From NCBI GenBank assembly GCA_009781855.1, contig WQUY01000025.1, positions 1-32,507 on the forward strand: a stretch of DNA of 32,507 nt, written 5' to 3'. Every line of letters starts with the position of its first letter. Position 1 is the first letter of the stretch. Of the stretch, positions 23,035 through 31,705 are shown in pieces. The DNA comes from Oscillospiraceae bacterium. GTDB lineage: Bacteria; Bacillota; Clostridia; Oscillospirales; Oscillospiraceae. A model generated the notes under the pieces. It had not been told where the DNA came from, ran no database searches, and saw nothing but the letters and a program-made list of their open reading frames with translations. The position numbers and the translations under genes are program-made.

Positions 23035-23411
23035 TACATCACCGCCCTGCTTACAAGGGCGTTCCATTCGTTCGCCGGTGCCGTCGATAACATATCAACG
23101 ATGAGCCGTCTATAGCGCCGCACTGTGTCCACTTGGTCTTCTGGTTTCTGCAATGCATACGAGTACCCAGCATTACTTTCTGAAATTACATCTCCTGCTT
23201 TCGGAGCACGAGCGTCTTGATATAATAGCTCCGCAACTTTACATGTGGCTCTCCGCAATTGATGCGATGGCGCACAAAACTCAACCGCATAGGCGTTGTT
23301 TGCGTTAATCAAGTCCTGCGCTTCATGCAGCCAGAAAGCTATCTCTTCAGGCGGGACCGTGGGCGCACGCCCTTTTAAATATTCAACATAATCAGTAACG
23401 TCTGCCCACAT
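23034..23411 (-). CDS. Head-tail connector protein
   Basis: The 125-aa helical protein (MWADVTDYVEYLKGRAPTV..., EIAFWLHEAQDLINANNAYAVEFCAP, YRRLIVDMLSTAPA) resembles the small gp6/gp15-type head-tail connectors that ring the portal. AGGAGATAGGC precedes the ATG. It lies 9 bases after the major capsid stop and overlaps the first minor capsid gene. Confidence 0.75.
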   Translation of the reverse strand: MWADVTDYVEYLKGRAPTVPPEEIAFWLHEAQDLINANNAYAVEFCAPSHQLRRATCKVAELLYQDARAPKAGDVISESNAGYSYALQKPEDQVDTVRRYRRLIVDMLSTAPANEWNALVSRAVM

Positions 23412-23420
23412 GCCTATCTC

Positions 23421-24497
23421 CTATTCTTCAGCCGGTACAGCTTTGGCTGGTGTCTTTTTTGCCATCGCCAGCGAAATTGACGCACCGCTTACTGCGCTTT
23501 CGTTCGTTACGAGTTTCGCGATAGCGATAGCCTTCGGGTCATATATAACCTTCCAATTGTTGCCATTAAACAGCTGCGAGTCCGTAGGCGACTCCGACCA
23601 TTCATCATCAGGCACAATGAAACTGAACCCATTTGGATGGATGGTCTCACGCAATCGAGTATACAGAGTCTCCTGCCCACCATTTTTCTCTTCGTCTCGT
23701 TGCGCTGCGGATGGCACGTCTACACGCCCACGAGCGTTTCGAAGTGCGCCATTACCAAATATGTACGTTGTATACTCTCCTCCTGCGGTGTACGGCACGC
23801 CGTCATCAATAATCGCAGTTAATCCATTAACGGATGCGATATTCATTGGCCGCTGAACGCCATTATCTAACGTCTGTTTCCAAAACTCCAAGACTTGGAG
23901 CTTCTCCAAAGTCTCTGCCACCTTTGAATGCATAACCGCTAGGCTAAACTGCGTTTTGTTGTCACCCAGAGCCTGCACCATCAACGAGTTGATGGTTGTT
24001 TCGGCAATGGGCGAGCTGCGCACCATCACGTGCTCAGCCGCGAATTGCTCGGAATATGGGGTGGTATCTGGCACATTAAACAGCGCATTTGAAATTCCTA
24101 TCATGATTTTTTGGCGCTGCTTGTGCCAATATTTCCCAACTGTTGACCCGATGTGCGTCATTGGATCTGATCCACTTAGCTCACCCTGAAAGTCTCTCGC
24201 TACAAATCCTTTTGACCGCCCAAAAACGACGCCGCTTTGAGCTTTCGCACCGACTGGGGTGACGCTAATATCTGTCTGCCCATCGTAATTGCTGGGATCT
24301 CCGTCAAGGACGTTGTAAAACGGAATTGTAAACAGATTTCCGTCATTTTGAATCCGCGACTGTATCAGCGCATCATGTACCATCGCGCCGGAGTCAATCA
24401 TTGCAGTTAACACCGGGTCTGGCTCTTCCGTCCACATCTGAGTAAATAGCTCTGAATCAAACGGAAATCCTAAAAATGTTGATGTTTCTCTTGGCAT
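23421..24497 (-). CDS. Major capsid protein (HK97-type)
   Basis: The 358-aa protein follows the scaffold gene by 3 bases. It begins MPRETSTFLGFPFDSELFTQMW and carries an N-terminal arm and beta-hinge pattern (GNLFTIPFYNVLDGDPSNYDGQTDISVTPVGAKAQSGVVFGRSKGF in short blocks), helix FSLAVMHSKVAETLEKLQVL, and the C-terminal domain IHPNGFSFIVPDDEWSESPT...WKVIYDPKAIAIAKLVTN. The order scaffold then capsid and the size are typical of HK97-fold capsids without a protease domain. Start ATG behind AAGGATAA. Confidence 0.9.
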   Translation of the reverse strand: MPRETSTFLGFPFDSELFTQMWTEEPDPVLTAMIDSGAMVHDALIQSRIQNDGNLFTIPFYNVLDGDPSNYDGQTDISVTPVGAKAQSGVVFGRSKGFVARDFQGELSGSDPMTHIGSTVGKYWHKQRQKIMIGISNALFNVPDTTPYSEQFAAEHVMVRSSPIAETTINSLMVQALGDNKTQFSLAVMHSKVAETLEKLQVLEFWKQTLDNGVQRPMNIASVNGLTAIIDDGVPYTAGGEYTTYIFGNGALRNARGRVDVPSAAQRDEEKNGGQETLYTRLRETIHPNGFSFIVPDDEWSESPTDSQLFNGNNWKVIYDPKAIAIAKLVTNESAVSGASISLAMAKKTPAKAVPAEE

Positions 24498-24500
24498 AAA

Positions 24501-25196
24501 TTATCCTTTCTGTAAGGCTGCATACCCCTCTGGGTTTTCGTCCTTGAATTTCTTTTTATCCAAATACGAAAGCACCTTGAATGCCTCTAGCGTCATTGCG
24601 CCGGGAGGGCTGCCGCCTGCTCTTCCACCATATAGCGCCCCCTCTGGGGGCGGTGGGGTCTTTTGCTTATCTTCTTCAAACAGTTCGGGGTTTTCTTCTT
24701 TAAACCTCTTTGCTGCATCTGCAAAAGTTTCGCTCTCAACGATGCTTTCTTTGATTGCTGGAATGTAAAGCTTTTGCTTTTTAACATCCGTCAACCCAAG
24801 CTCAGAAAGCGTATCCCTTGCTGCGTATGCCGACAGCGCCTGTAACGTCTCGGCATGTTCATCGCCTGCCGCCTTGAGCTTTTTGTCAAGCCCAGCAATT
24901 TTCGAAAGCGCATCCTTTAGCCTATCGCTATCAGTCTCCTTGTTCTTTTTGGCCTCAAGGTAAGCCGCATAGGACTCTTCATCAAATCCCATTTCTGCAA
25001 ATAACGCCGCACGCGCCTCAGCTTTCCCCGCCTCTAGCCCCGCCTCTAGCCCCGCTGCGTGCCCTCTGGTTTCGCCTTTGCCTGCCTCTTTTGCGGCAAT
25101 TCTCGTCAACTCTTCTTGCGTAAAGGTTTTGAGGGCTGCATCATCTTTCTTTTTATCCTCAGCGCTGGGAGTTGTTACATTAGTCTCTTCTGACAT
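24501..25196 (-). CDS. Capsid scaffold protein (gp20-like)
   Basis: The 231-aa, highly charged helical protein matches phage minor structural GP20-type scaffolds: coiled-coil region with SDRLKDALSKIAGLDKKLKAAGDEHAETLQALSA, followed by DTLSELGLTDVKKQKLYIPAIKES and the C-terminal LSYLDKKKFKDENPEGYAALQKG. It has a Gly/Pro-rich hinge PPPPEGALYGGRAGGSPPG. The ATG at 25196 follows AAAGGAGCTTATAGCG. Residues GLEAGLEAG come from a 12-bp tandem duplication. It directs assembly of the capsid shell and is lost later. Confidence 0.9.
   Translation of the reverse strand: MSEETNVTTPSAEDKKKDDAALKTFTQEELTRIAAKEAGKGETRGHAAGLEAGLEAGKAEARAALFAEMGFDEESYAAYLEAKKNKETDSDRLKDALSKIAGLDKKLKAAGDEHAETLQALSAYAARDTLSELGLTDVKKQKLYIPAIKESIVESETFADAAKRFKEENPELFEEDKQKTPPPPEGALYGGRAGGSPPGAMTLEAFKVLSYLDKKKFKDENPEGYAALQKG
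25031..25054 (+). repeat. 12-bp tandem duplication inside the scaffold gene
   Basis: CCTCTAGCCCCG occurs twice in tandem (25031-25042 and 25043-25054), encoding the repeated GLEA segment of the scaffold protein. The unit is a multiple of three, so the frame is kept. Confidence 0.85.
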
Positions 25197-25261
25197 CGCT
25201 ATAAGCTCCTTTCAGTTATAGTCATGATGACTTAGTCCGATTTGTGTAAATCGGTAAATTC

Positions 25262-25477
25262 CTAATCCTGAATGTTCTCAATCTCTCGCCTATATCTGTT
25301 TGCGCTCCACTGGTCATGAATAATCGTATCCCCACACTCAGAGCATTCGATGTATGGCTGCACTCCGTTTTCTCCACCATTGATATCTTTCCCTGTGTAA
25401 GTAATATCGCTATTGCACTTTTGACATGTGCAAAGAAAGTTCTTTGCGCTGCCCTTTACGTGCGTCTTGACCGCCAC
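25262..25477 (-). CDS. Zinc-ribbon phage protein
   Basis: The 71-aa protein carries two CxxC pairs, CTCQKC near residue 17 and CSEC near residue 47, with HDQW downstream: a classical zinc ribbon. The start is GTG 25477 behind GGGGGGTGA. A palindrome and TATAAT element lie upstream (25532-25576), and the scaffold gene follows 65 bases later. Its role is unknown; similar small ribbons are common between minor capsid and scaffold genes in phage head modules. Confidence 0.8.
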   Translation of the reverse strand: MAVKTHVKGSAKNFLCTCQKCNSDITYTGKDINGGENGVQPYIECSECGDTIIHDQWSANRYRREIENIQD

Positions 25478-25531
25478 TCAATCACCCCCCTTCAACGAAA
25501 AAGAAAGCCATTCGGCTCCCCTTGCTTAAAA

Positions 25532-25576
25532 ATTATACAGTTTGTTTTGACTTGGAGTGTCCACCTATAAGTCAAA
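25532..25576 (-). promoter_or_regulatory. Internal promoter with palindromic activator/repressor site
   Basis: On the minus strand a perfect TATAAT (25537-25532) lies 8 bases downstream of an 8-bp inverted repeat, TTTGACTT N15 AAGTCAAA (25576-25569 and 25553-25546). No good -35 is present at 17 bases, so the palindrome may be an activator site replacing it. It sits in the 130-base gap before the zinc-ribbon, scaffold and capsid genes. Confidence 0.5.
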
Positions 25577-25608
25577 TCATTCCTTTTGAACACTATCTGT
25601 ATAATAAC

Positions 25609-26826
25609 TTATGTTATCCGCTCTCTATCGAGTTGACGCCGCATCCCAGTTGATTCGGTAAACTGCTTTATGCGCGTACTCCACGCTTTCACCTTTTTCT
25701 TCTCAACCTCAGCGTCAAGCCCTGCAACTTCCTGGACTTCTTTCCTGCGCTTCCAATGCCTTAACCCTCGCTCCAAATACCTTAGATGTTGGGACGCTTC
25801 ATAAGCGCATAATTCGCGCTTCGACCCATCTAGCAATGTTTCTGTATATGTCTTTGCGGAATACGCTTCTAACTGCTCTGCAGTCCATCTCCGGGTCGAG
25901 ACGCCGGGATAAAACGGCGAGTAGCTATGCCGACAGTTAACGCCCAAAAGTCCATCTACACTCCCATAGCCTGTAGTTTCTATAAAATCCGGAAATTCAT
26001 CCTCTGTAGCGTCTGCCATTTCCGGCCAGAAATAAACTTTGCCTTGCCACGCTTCATGGTTTTGATGCCCATCCCCAATATTTCTGGCTCCCATGTGTGC
26101 GCTGACCTCCACGTGGGTTGCTCCACGCTCAATAATGCCTTGCTTTGTAATTTCTCCGGCAGTTTGAGCAACGCCAGTGCGTATATTCATCGCTATCGCA
26201 GACTCTATTGAGATACTGCGCCCTGACGCATAATTAAATGTCCGGACGCCCTCACTTAGCATAGCGTCAACACCCTCAGACAAAGCTTCCGAGTAACTGT
26301 GTGTTCCGGCAACAACTTTGTTGTACGCCACGTTCAGAGTCCGCTCAAACAAGCCTGCACTATTAATAGCAGTCGTGCCAGTTAGTCTCCGTACCGTTCC
26401 GAACTGCTTATTAATTCCTGCCTCTAATGCGGTCATCATTGCTGGGGACTGCCTTATTTCAATAGGCCGAAGCCCTGCCTCAACAAAAATTCGGTTATCA
26501 TATGTGATTGACTTTATAGCAGCATCCTCAAACAGTTCTCGTATAGCCATTTGAGACATAGTGACTGTTGCATTAACGGAATCTCTGATAGCAAACTCCA
26601 CGTTCATTCGGCTCGCCAAATGGCGCTCAATATCGCTTATTGCAAGCCCAACGCCTTGAGCCGACTCTACCCGGCGGCGAAGCGTTGATGTAACCTCCAC
26701 AACCCCTGCAGTCTGCAACCGGTCTGACAATTGCCTTGACAGTGTCTTTAATATGTCCGTATGTAAATCAGCCATTAACAATTCAATGTCTGCAAGATTG
26801 CCGATCAAATAATCAGGATGCAGCAC
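25609..26826 (-). CDS. Minor capsid protein (Phage_min_cap2)
   Basis: The 405-aa protein follows the portal gene and matches the minor capsid 2 / head morphogenesis family: IELLMADLHTDILKTLSRQL and SAQGVGLAISDIERHL, IRELFEDAAIKSITYDNRIF, the signature SAHMGARNIGDGHQNHEAWQGK with a metal-type His cluster, and GVNCRHSYSPFYPG. The C-terminal helix is charged. It begins at 26826, sharing one base with the portal stop. It is an internal capsid protein ejected with or next to the DNA in related phages. Confidence 0.9.
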   Translation of the reverse strand: MLHPDYLIGNLADIELLMADLHTDILKTLSRQLSDRLQTAGVVEVTSTLRRRVESAQGVGLAISDIERHLASRMNVEFAIRDSVNATVTMSQMAIRELFEDAAIKSITYDNRIFVEAGLRPIEIRQSPAMMTALEAGINKQFGTVRRLTGTTAINSAGLFERTLNVAYNKVVAGTHSYSEALSEGVDAMLSEGVRTFNYASGRSISIESAIAMNIRTGVAQTAGEITKQGIIERGATHVEVSAHMGARNIGDGHQNHEAWQGKVYFWPEMADATEDEFPDFIETTGYGSVDGLLGVNCRHSYSPFYPGVSTRRWTAEQLEAYSAKTYTETLLDGSKRELCAYEASQHLRYLERGLRHWKRRKEVQEVAGLDAEVEKKKVKAWSTRIKQFTESTGMRRQLDRERIT

Positions 26827-28229
26827 TAGTACTCATCCCCTATCTGCGTTGGCAGCTCATCCTTTGCCAGAGCAATAACCTCTTCTGGGATCAGTGCAAA
26901 AAACTCAGAAAATTCTTTCAGAAACGCCCTGACCTCTTCTGCTTTTACAATACCCAACCCAGCAAGCCGAACGAGCGTGTCAAGTCTGCTGTTAAATATT
27001 TCTTCTCGCTCTTCTGCTGACATAAATTCTGACCAGTGGAATGTCAACGCGTCCTCGTTATATGCTCCCGGCAGCCCATACGCTATGGCGACCTCGCTCA
27101 TGACTGCCACAAGTCCTTTAAGTGCGTCTTCTGAGTTTTCTTGCAAGCCCTCAACCAAGTCCTTAAAGCGGTCTTTGAGGTGCCTCACTTCCGTTGCTGT
27201 CCTTGCGACCTCCTGAACCTCTGAGATTGTGCCTCTGGGCACTCCGCAAATGTCCTCAATGTTGCGCTTTATTTGCTCAAGCCTCATTGATAATGGTGTC
27301 ATGCGTATTTCAGGCGTCCACGCCTGCATTTTGTCATCATCGCCCTGATGTATCCGGAATAGCCGCTCTTTGCCTTTAGGCAACTCTACTTCTCTCGTTG
27401 TGTTCCTCGGATTTAGCGCATCCACCGCACCAGAAACCTGAAACCTTTCGACAGGGGCGTCTATCGCGAGCTCTGACCCCTCATTTTCCCACTCAATTCT
27501 AGCATCCTGCTTGTCGGCTTGTCGTATCCGAGAAACAGCCCCAGAAAAAATGGCACTATTTTCGGGCGCAGCTAACAGCACGAACCATGGTCGCGAAGTG
27601 TTATTCCAAACGCTAGACGGCTCTAAATCCGCCCACGCAGCAACACCCGCCAAATCTATCTGCAAGCCTATCTGACCTTCCTGCCCAGACTTCCACGCCG
27701 TGTTTGTGATGGAATAAGTTCCATCACGCCAGTCGGCGTGAGTCAATAACGTATAATAAACATCTCCGTCTTTTGTGCGCTCAACGAAAACGACCTCTTC
27801 AAGCGCTCCTTGGTCATTTTTCCTGATGTGGTAATATGTCCCTGATTCGGCGATGTTCACTAACACCTTGTCGCCCCGAACAAATGGTCGGAAAATTATT
27901 TCGCCCCCGGCGCAAATGCTTTCAACGGTTTTTTTCATTGCTCCAATCACTGGCTTATATTGGTCGTTAAGCCACTCGTTGTCAGAGACTTTGGATTCAA
28001 GGCCTACCGCCGCCTTTTTGGCCGTTGCGGAACATATCGTTTTCGCAAGCCCAAGGCTAGGTGTGTCGTCATTATTCCATGCCGCACCCCCCGCATAAAC
28101 TTTCCGCCACGTTTGGATATCATCTATTTCGTTTTGCGATATGATAGGGCTTATCTTTATTGCAGCCTCAATTGTTTTTACAGGAAACAACACCTGCCAC
28201 CACCTTTTTAAAACAGACAATAGTCCCAT
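26826..28229 (-). CDS. Portal protein
   Basis: The 467-aa portal (dodecameric ring at the packaging vertex) starts at ATG 28229, which overlaps the terminase stop (TAATG), with AAGGGG 6-7 bases upstream; a few in-frame codons further up (to 28250) lie inside the terminase gene. It begins MGLLSVLKRWWQVLFPVK and contains the portal features GGAAWNNDDTPSLGLAKTIC, VESICAGGEIIFRPFV, the crown-type KDRFKDLVEGLQENSEDALKGLVAVM and FHWSEFMSAEEREEIFNSRLDTLVRLAGLG. It fits the SPP1 gp6-like portal superfamily by order and motifs. Confidence 0.9.
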   Translation of the reverse strand: MGLLSVLKRWWQVLFPVKTIEAAIKISPIISQNEIDDIQTWRKVYAGGAAWNNDDTPSLGLAKTICSATAKKAAVGLESKVSDNEWLNDQYKPVIGAMKKTVESICAGGEIIFRPFVRGDKVLVNIAESGTYYHIRKNDQGALEEVVFVERTKDGDVYYTLLTHADWRDGTYSITNTAWKSGQEGQIGLQIDLAGVAAWADLEPSSVWNNTSRPWFVLLAAPENSAIFSGAVSRIRQADKQDARIEWENEGSELAIDAPVERFQVSGAVDALNPRNTTREVELPKGKERLFRIHQGDDDKMQAWTPEIRMTPLSMRLEQIKRNIEDICGVPRGTISEVQEVARTATEVRHLKDRFKDLVEGLQENSEDALKGLVAVMSEVAIAYGLPGAYNEDALTFHWSEFMSAEEREEIFNSRLDTLVRLAGLGIVKAEEVRAFLKEFSEFFALIPEEVIALAKDELPTQIGDEY

Positions 28230-29896
28230 TACTGCCCCTTTTTCTTCCAAACGCTTTCAAGCGCATATCGCACTGCGTCAATTGCGTGGTTGTCTTTATC
28301 TGGGTAGCCGCTGAGGACTTCCCCATCTTTATTTTTTTCATACTCATAGCTTGTAAACTCACTGCACGTATAGTCACACCCTGTGTCAATAATTATCTCT
28401 CTGAGTGATTGCAGCCACTTAATTGAGTAATCAACACTGCCAGGGCCTTTTTCAGCCCCACTCATGTTAAACCCCCATGCTTTAAAGTCAGCAACGGATT
28501 TGCTCTCAGCCGAATCCGCTGTAATCCTTACGTTTTGATACCTAGTCAACGCTCTAGCTGTGGCTTCGTTTGTTGACTTCCATCGTCGTTTTTCGCCAAA
28601 AATATAAAGGGTTTGCCTTGCTGCATCATAATGCATTTCCGCAAAATGCAGCGGGTCTGGGAAGTACCCCCAGTCAAGACCATAGTACAGCCGGTCAAAA
28701 TGATCTAGCTCCTCAGATGTTATTTTGCGTACTGTTACATTTTCGAAAACGCTTTCACCGGTGCCAGTAGCCTCTCCATCGTATTCGTGGGCATAAGCTC
28801 TTGGGTTTGACTCCTTTAGTTGGTCTGCCAAGTCAAAAAACGCTTGCCCTAACCACTCAGGGGGCATGTCTCGGAAGTGCCCATGGTGCATCATCCGCTT
28901 GGGGTTATCTATTAGCGCATCTTTGTTAATATGATGCCTCTGACTTATTGGCGTATTGTATGACCTGAAAATAAGCCCCTCGTCACCGCCCCTGAATGCT
29001 GATTGCAAAATGTTTCGCCACGCTGCCCCGCCCGGTATCTGGTCAGCCTCTTCCGCCCAAATGATGCCGATATGCATATCTTTTGGGGGCTTTATTGACT
29101 TTATTTTTCCAGGATCATCCGCACCGCGAAAATAAATAATCTGACCTGTATCTTTGCGCAAAATTTGCATGGTGCTTTTTGGGCATAAAAAAAGGTCTGT
29201 CAGACCTAGTTCATCAATTGCCCAAACTACCTGAGCATATACGCTATCTCGCATTGTGTCCTTGACTTCCCTGACAACAAGTCCGCACAATGCCGGGTTA
29301 AGCATTATTTGATCAACCAACTTTAAAGAGCAATACGATGATCTACCACCACCACGACCACCCTTTAAGTCATACTGCGAGTGCTTCCGGGCGTTTATGT
29401 CTCGGTCAATGTCTATATATGATTTTGCAATTGACGCCGCCGGCAGTCCTCGATACTGATTTGCGACCTCGTCCATAGCATACATGGCTGCGTGAGAGGA
29501 TTCTTTCATCCCAAGTTCACGAGCCTTGAACTCGAGCTCCTGCAGCTTGCCTTTGTAGTCTCGGTGCATAACCTGCTTGTCGATCAAGATGCCCATCGCT
29601 GTAGCCAGTCTTGCAACATCTTTTGTGTCGTCGATTAGGTTAAATATTCTGGTTATGCCTTTGTCATAAATCGCAAGAACGTTATTTGACCGCTTCTGCA
29701 TCTCCGAAAGGATGTCTAGCTCAAGCTCTTCTTTTTTGTCCGCAACCTTTTGCGTCATTGCTGCGTCTTCATTTACAACTCGCTTTACGGTCCTATCCGA
29801 AACGCCATGTGCCCGCGCGACCTCTCTAAGGTTTCCGCAATTAACATAGTCAGCTCTTATTTTTACTTTTTGCTTTTCCGTCAAGCGCTTTGCCAT
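28229..29896 (-). CDS. terL: Terminase: small-subunit-like N-terminus fused to large subunit
   Basis: The 555-aa protein has an N-terminal helix-turn-helix (residues about 21-43, NLREVARAHGVSDRTVKRVV) and a helical segment to about 150 that looks like a terminase small subunit. The large subunit follows: Walker-A-like GGRGGGRSS (179-187), Walker B GIIWAEEAD (277-285), coupling RSYNTP, and RuvC-like nuclease acidic residues D408 (YYGLDWG), D461 (ITADSAE) and D533/D535/D540 near the C-terminus (PDKDNHAIDAVRYA). Normal large subunits of this family are about 400-450 aa, so the extra 150 residues are unusual. It packages DNA into the capsid. No separate small-terminase gene was found upstream in the window. 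The ATG at 29896 follows GGAGAAACAGGG. Confidence 0.92.
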   Translation of the reverse strand: MAKRLTEKQKVKIRADYVNCGNLREVARAHGVSDRTVKRVVNEDAAMTQKVADKKEELELDILSEMQKRSNNVLAIYDKGITRIFNLIDDTKDVARLATAMGILIDKQVMHRDYKGKLQELEFKARELGMKESSHAAMYAMDEVANQYRGLPAASIAKSYIDIDRDINARKHSQYDLKGGRGGGRSSYCSLKLVDQIMLNPALCGLVVREVKDTMRDSVYAQVVWAIDELGLTDLFLCPKSTMQILRKDTGQIIYFRGADDPGKIKSIKPPKDMHIGIIWAEEADQIPGGAAWRNILQSAFRGGDEGLIFRSYNTPISQRHHINKDALIDNPKRMMHHGHFRDMPPEWLGQAFFDLADQLKESNPRAYAHEYDGEATGTGESVFENVTVRKITSEELDHFDRLYYGLDWGYFPDPLHFAEMHYDAARQTLYIFGEKRRWKSTNEATARALTRYQNVRITADSAESKSVADFKAWGFNMSGAEKGPGSVDYSIKWLQSLREIIIDTGCDYTCSEFTSYEYEKNKDGEVLSGYPDKDNHAIDAVRYALESVWKKKGQ

Positions 29897-29941
29897 CCCT
29901 GTTTCTCCATAGAAAAACCGCTCTTTCGGACGGCAATTCTT

Positions 29942-30091
29942 CTATTTCTTAGTTCTGTGTGTTTTTAAAGTCTCTTGATATTTCGCAAACTCTCGCTTGA
30001 CGCTTTCGGGTGCACCAGGCTTTAATTTGTGCCCCCACCCAGTCTTTTTAGGCTCGACCCACTTGCTGCTCAATATTTTGCTGTCAATCAT
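29942..30091 (-). CDS. Small basic protein upstream of terminase
   Basis: A 49-aa ORF starts at ATG 30091 behind GGAGGGAATT. It begins MIDSKILSSKWVEPKKTGWG, continues HKLKPGAPESVKREFAKYQE and ends KTHRTKK. It is Lys/Arg-rich and probably helical at the C-terminus. It lies between the HEVAH metalloprotein gene and the terminase gene. No family recognised; its strong ribosome site and position suggest it is real, and a DNA-binding accessory role for packaging is possible. Confidence 0.65.
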   Translation of the reverse strand: MIDSKILSSKWVEPKKTGWGHKLKPGAPESVKREFAKYQETLKTHRTKK

Positions 30092-30100
30092 AATTCCCTC

Positions 30101-30661
30101 CTATGGCCTCCGCCAATTCCGCATTATTATTAAACTTGCATCACTTGCATTATTCCCATTTACAGCCCAATCTGCAAACGCTTCAGCGACAGCCTCTCTG
30201 GGACTTGCTCTAGCATAGTTCGATATTCTCCCGGCCAATCCCGCTTGTGTTAGTCTGCCGGATGTCCGTCCTCTATTATACTCCCTGGCCGCTGCTGCCA
30301 TCGTTTGCTCTGCTGTCCTGATCCCTTGCGGTGGGTCCCGCGTTAATCCGTGCGCGACCTCATGGGCAGCTACCCATTGCCTTGACCCCCAGAAATTGCC
30401 TGACCGCAATCCGCTTTGAAGCGTTATATTGCCAGACCCATCTATTATTCCAAGAATTCCACCGCCAAAATCACCCTCTCGAATTTCCGATATGTTTGCA
30501 AATGCGCTTATTTCTGGGAATTCGGCTATTCCGCGACTCAGCGCAACGGCGATATCGCGCATGACCTCTCTACCAGCAAGCACGGGGTCGACCGCCACGC
30601 CGCCGCCTACACCCTCACCAGCCCATCTGCCACCCTCTCTGCCGCTCCCAGCTTTAGCCAC
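30101..30661 (-). CDS. HEVAH-type zinc metallopeptidase-like phage protein
   Basis: The 186-aa protein most likely starts at GTG 30661 because AAGGGGG lies 6-7 bases upstream and the ParB-like gene ends 7 bases inside it; an earlier in-frame start at 30706 lacks support. It is Gly-rich at the N-terminus, has the zincin motif HEVAH (residues about 100-104) and a downstream SPREAVAEAFADWAVNG with the probable third ligand Glu/Asp. Such small metalloprotein domains occur in phage head-morphogenesis regions. Substrate unknown. There is no signal peptide. Confidence 0.8.
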   Translation of the reverse strand: MAKAGSGREGGRWAGEGVGGGVAVDPVLAGREVMRDIAVALSRGIAEFPEISAFANISEIREGDFGGGILGIIDGSGNITLQSGLRSGNFWGSRQWVAAHEVAHGLTRDPPQGIRTAEQTMAAAAREYNRGRTSGRLTQAGLAGRISNYARASPREAVAEAFADWAVNGNNASDASLIIMRNWRRP

Positions 30662-31676
30662 GTTTTGCCCCCTTATAATTATACGGAGGGATCTGCTTAA
30701 AGTCAAACGTTTCGAACAGTTTTTTGCAGTCCCTGTTGCTTGCTTTCATAAATAATTCCGATGGGCTTAATTGATTTAAAAGTTCGGCCAGCTCTCCCTC
30801 AATTAAATCTTTGTCAAGCCGCTCTCCAGTAAAAGAATGCGCACACATTGTTTTTTGCGGAATCCCCGCAAATGTCCACGGCTCAATTTTGCCTTGTGCC
30901 CAGGACAATGAGCAGATAACGTTAACGCCATGGTCTTGCCAATATCTTCCGCACCATTGCCTCCGATACGTATTATAAAGTTGCAAAGCCTTTGGCATGT
31001 CTGAATAATTTGAAAAATCAGGGGATACAACTGCTCTGCATTTTTTGAATAGGTCAAGATATTTGTCCGGGTGAGTCCAAACCACATTGAACTGGTAATC
31101 TTCAATATAAAAATGAATTGCTGTGTTCTCCGGGTCTTTTATCTTTTCTTTTTCATTAAAATTAACCCAGACAACATCTGTCATATCAACACTGCATGGC
31201 TCTATGGTCGGGATGCCCCACTCGTTTTCTATAGGAATTATATGTTTAAAAAAGTTTTCTAAAGTTTGTCCGGTCAATCTGAATGGCGCTTCATCTTTGT
31301 CGATTTCCTTAAACTCAAAACCGAAATCTATCATCTCAATTCCAGGCAGAGAGTCAAGCTCTGCCTGAAGCTGAGGCATATCAAATCCTGTGGCTAACGT
31401 AAGTTTGTTATGCACTAAGCCATAAGCACGGCGTTGCTCGTCAGTCAGGTGGTCAAGCCTTATTGCGTCAACTTCTGATTCCCCACGCCTTTTCAGGGCC
31501 TCGAAGCGCCCGTGCCCCTCCACGATGATATTATCTTTGCCCCATACTCCTATTGGGTCATTAAAGCCAAAGCTGTCAATACTCTTTTCAATTTCCGCGA
31601 GCTGTACTTCTGTGTGCTTTTTCGAGTTCCCAGAGTATGGCGTAATTGATTCTATTGGGATTTTTTCAACAACCAT
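30654..31676 (-). CDS. ParB/Srx-like domain fused to DUF4417
   Basis: The 340-aa protein has two domains in order. Residues about 1-115 are a ParB N-terminal/Srx fold: IPIESITPYSGNSKKH, IEKSIDSFGFNDPIGVW and the phosphate-loop GHGR at 54-57, with NKLTLATG further on. Residues about 135-335 match DUF4417: EWGIPTIEPCSVDMTDVVWVNF, VVSPDFSNYSDMPKALQLYNTYR, GRYWQDHGVNVICSLSWA and TFAGIPQKTMCAHSFTG. ParB-like phage proteins are often DNA nucleases, CTPases or methyltransferase partners; DUF4417 has no settled function. The ATG follows GGGAGGCAAGCGG. The position before the terminase suggests DNA processing linked to packaging. Confidence 0.85.
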   Translation of the reverse strand: MVVEKIPIESITPYSGNSKKHTEVQLAEIEKSIDSFGFNDPIGVWGKDNIIVEGHGRFEALKRRGESEVDAIRLDHLTDEQRRAYGLVHNKLTLATGFDMPQLQAELDSLPGIEMIDFGFEFKEIDKDEAPFRLTGQTLENFFKHIIPIENEWGIPTIEPCSVDMTDVVWVNFNEKEKIKDPENTAIHFYIEDYQFNVVWTHPDKYLDLFKKCRAVVSPDFSNYSDMPKALQLYNTYRRQWCGRYWQDHGVNVICSLSWAQGKIEPWTFAGIPQKTMCAHSFTGERLDKDLIEGELAELLNQLSPSELFMKASNRDCKKLFETFDFKQIPPYNYKGAKRG

Positions 31677-31705
31677 CCGCTTGCCTCCCTATAGGTGCAG
31701 GCTAC

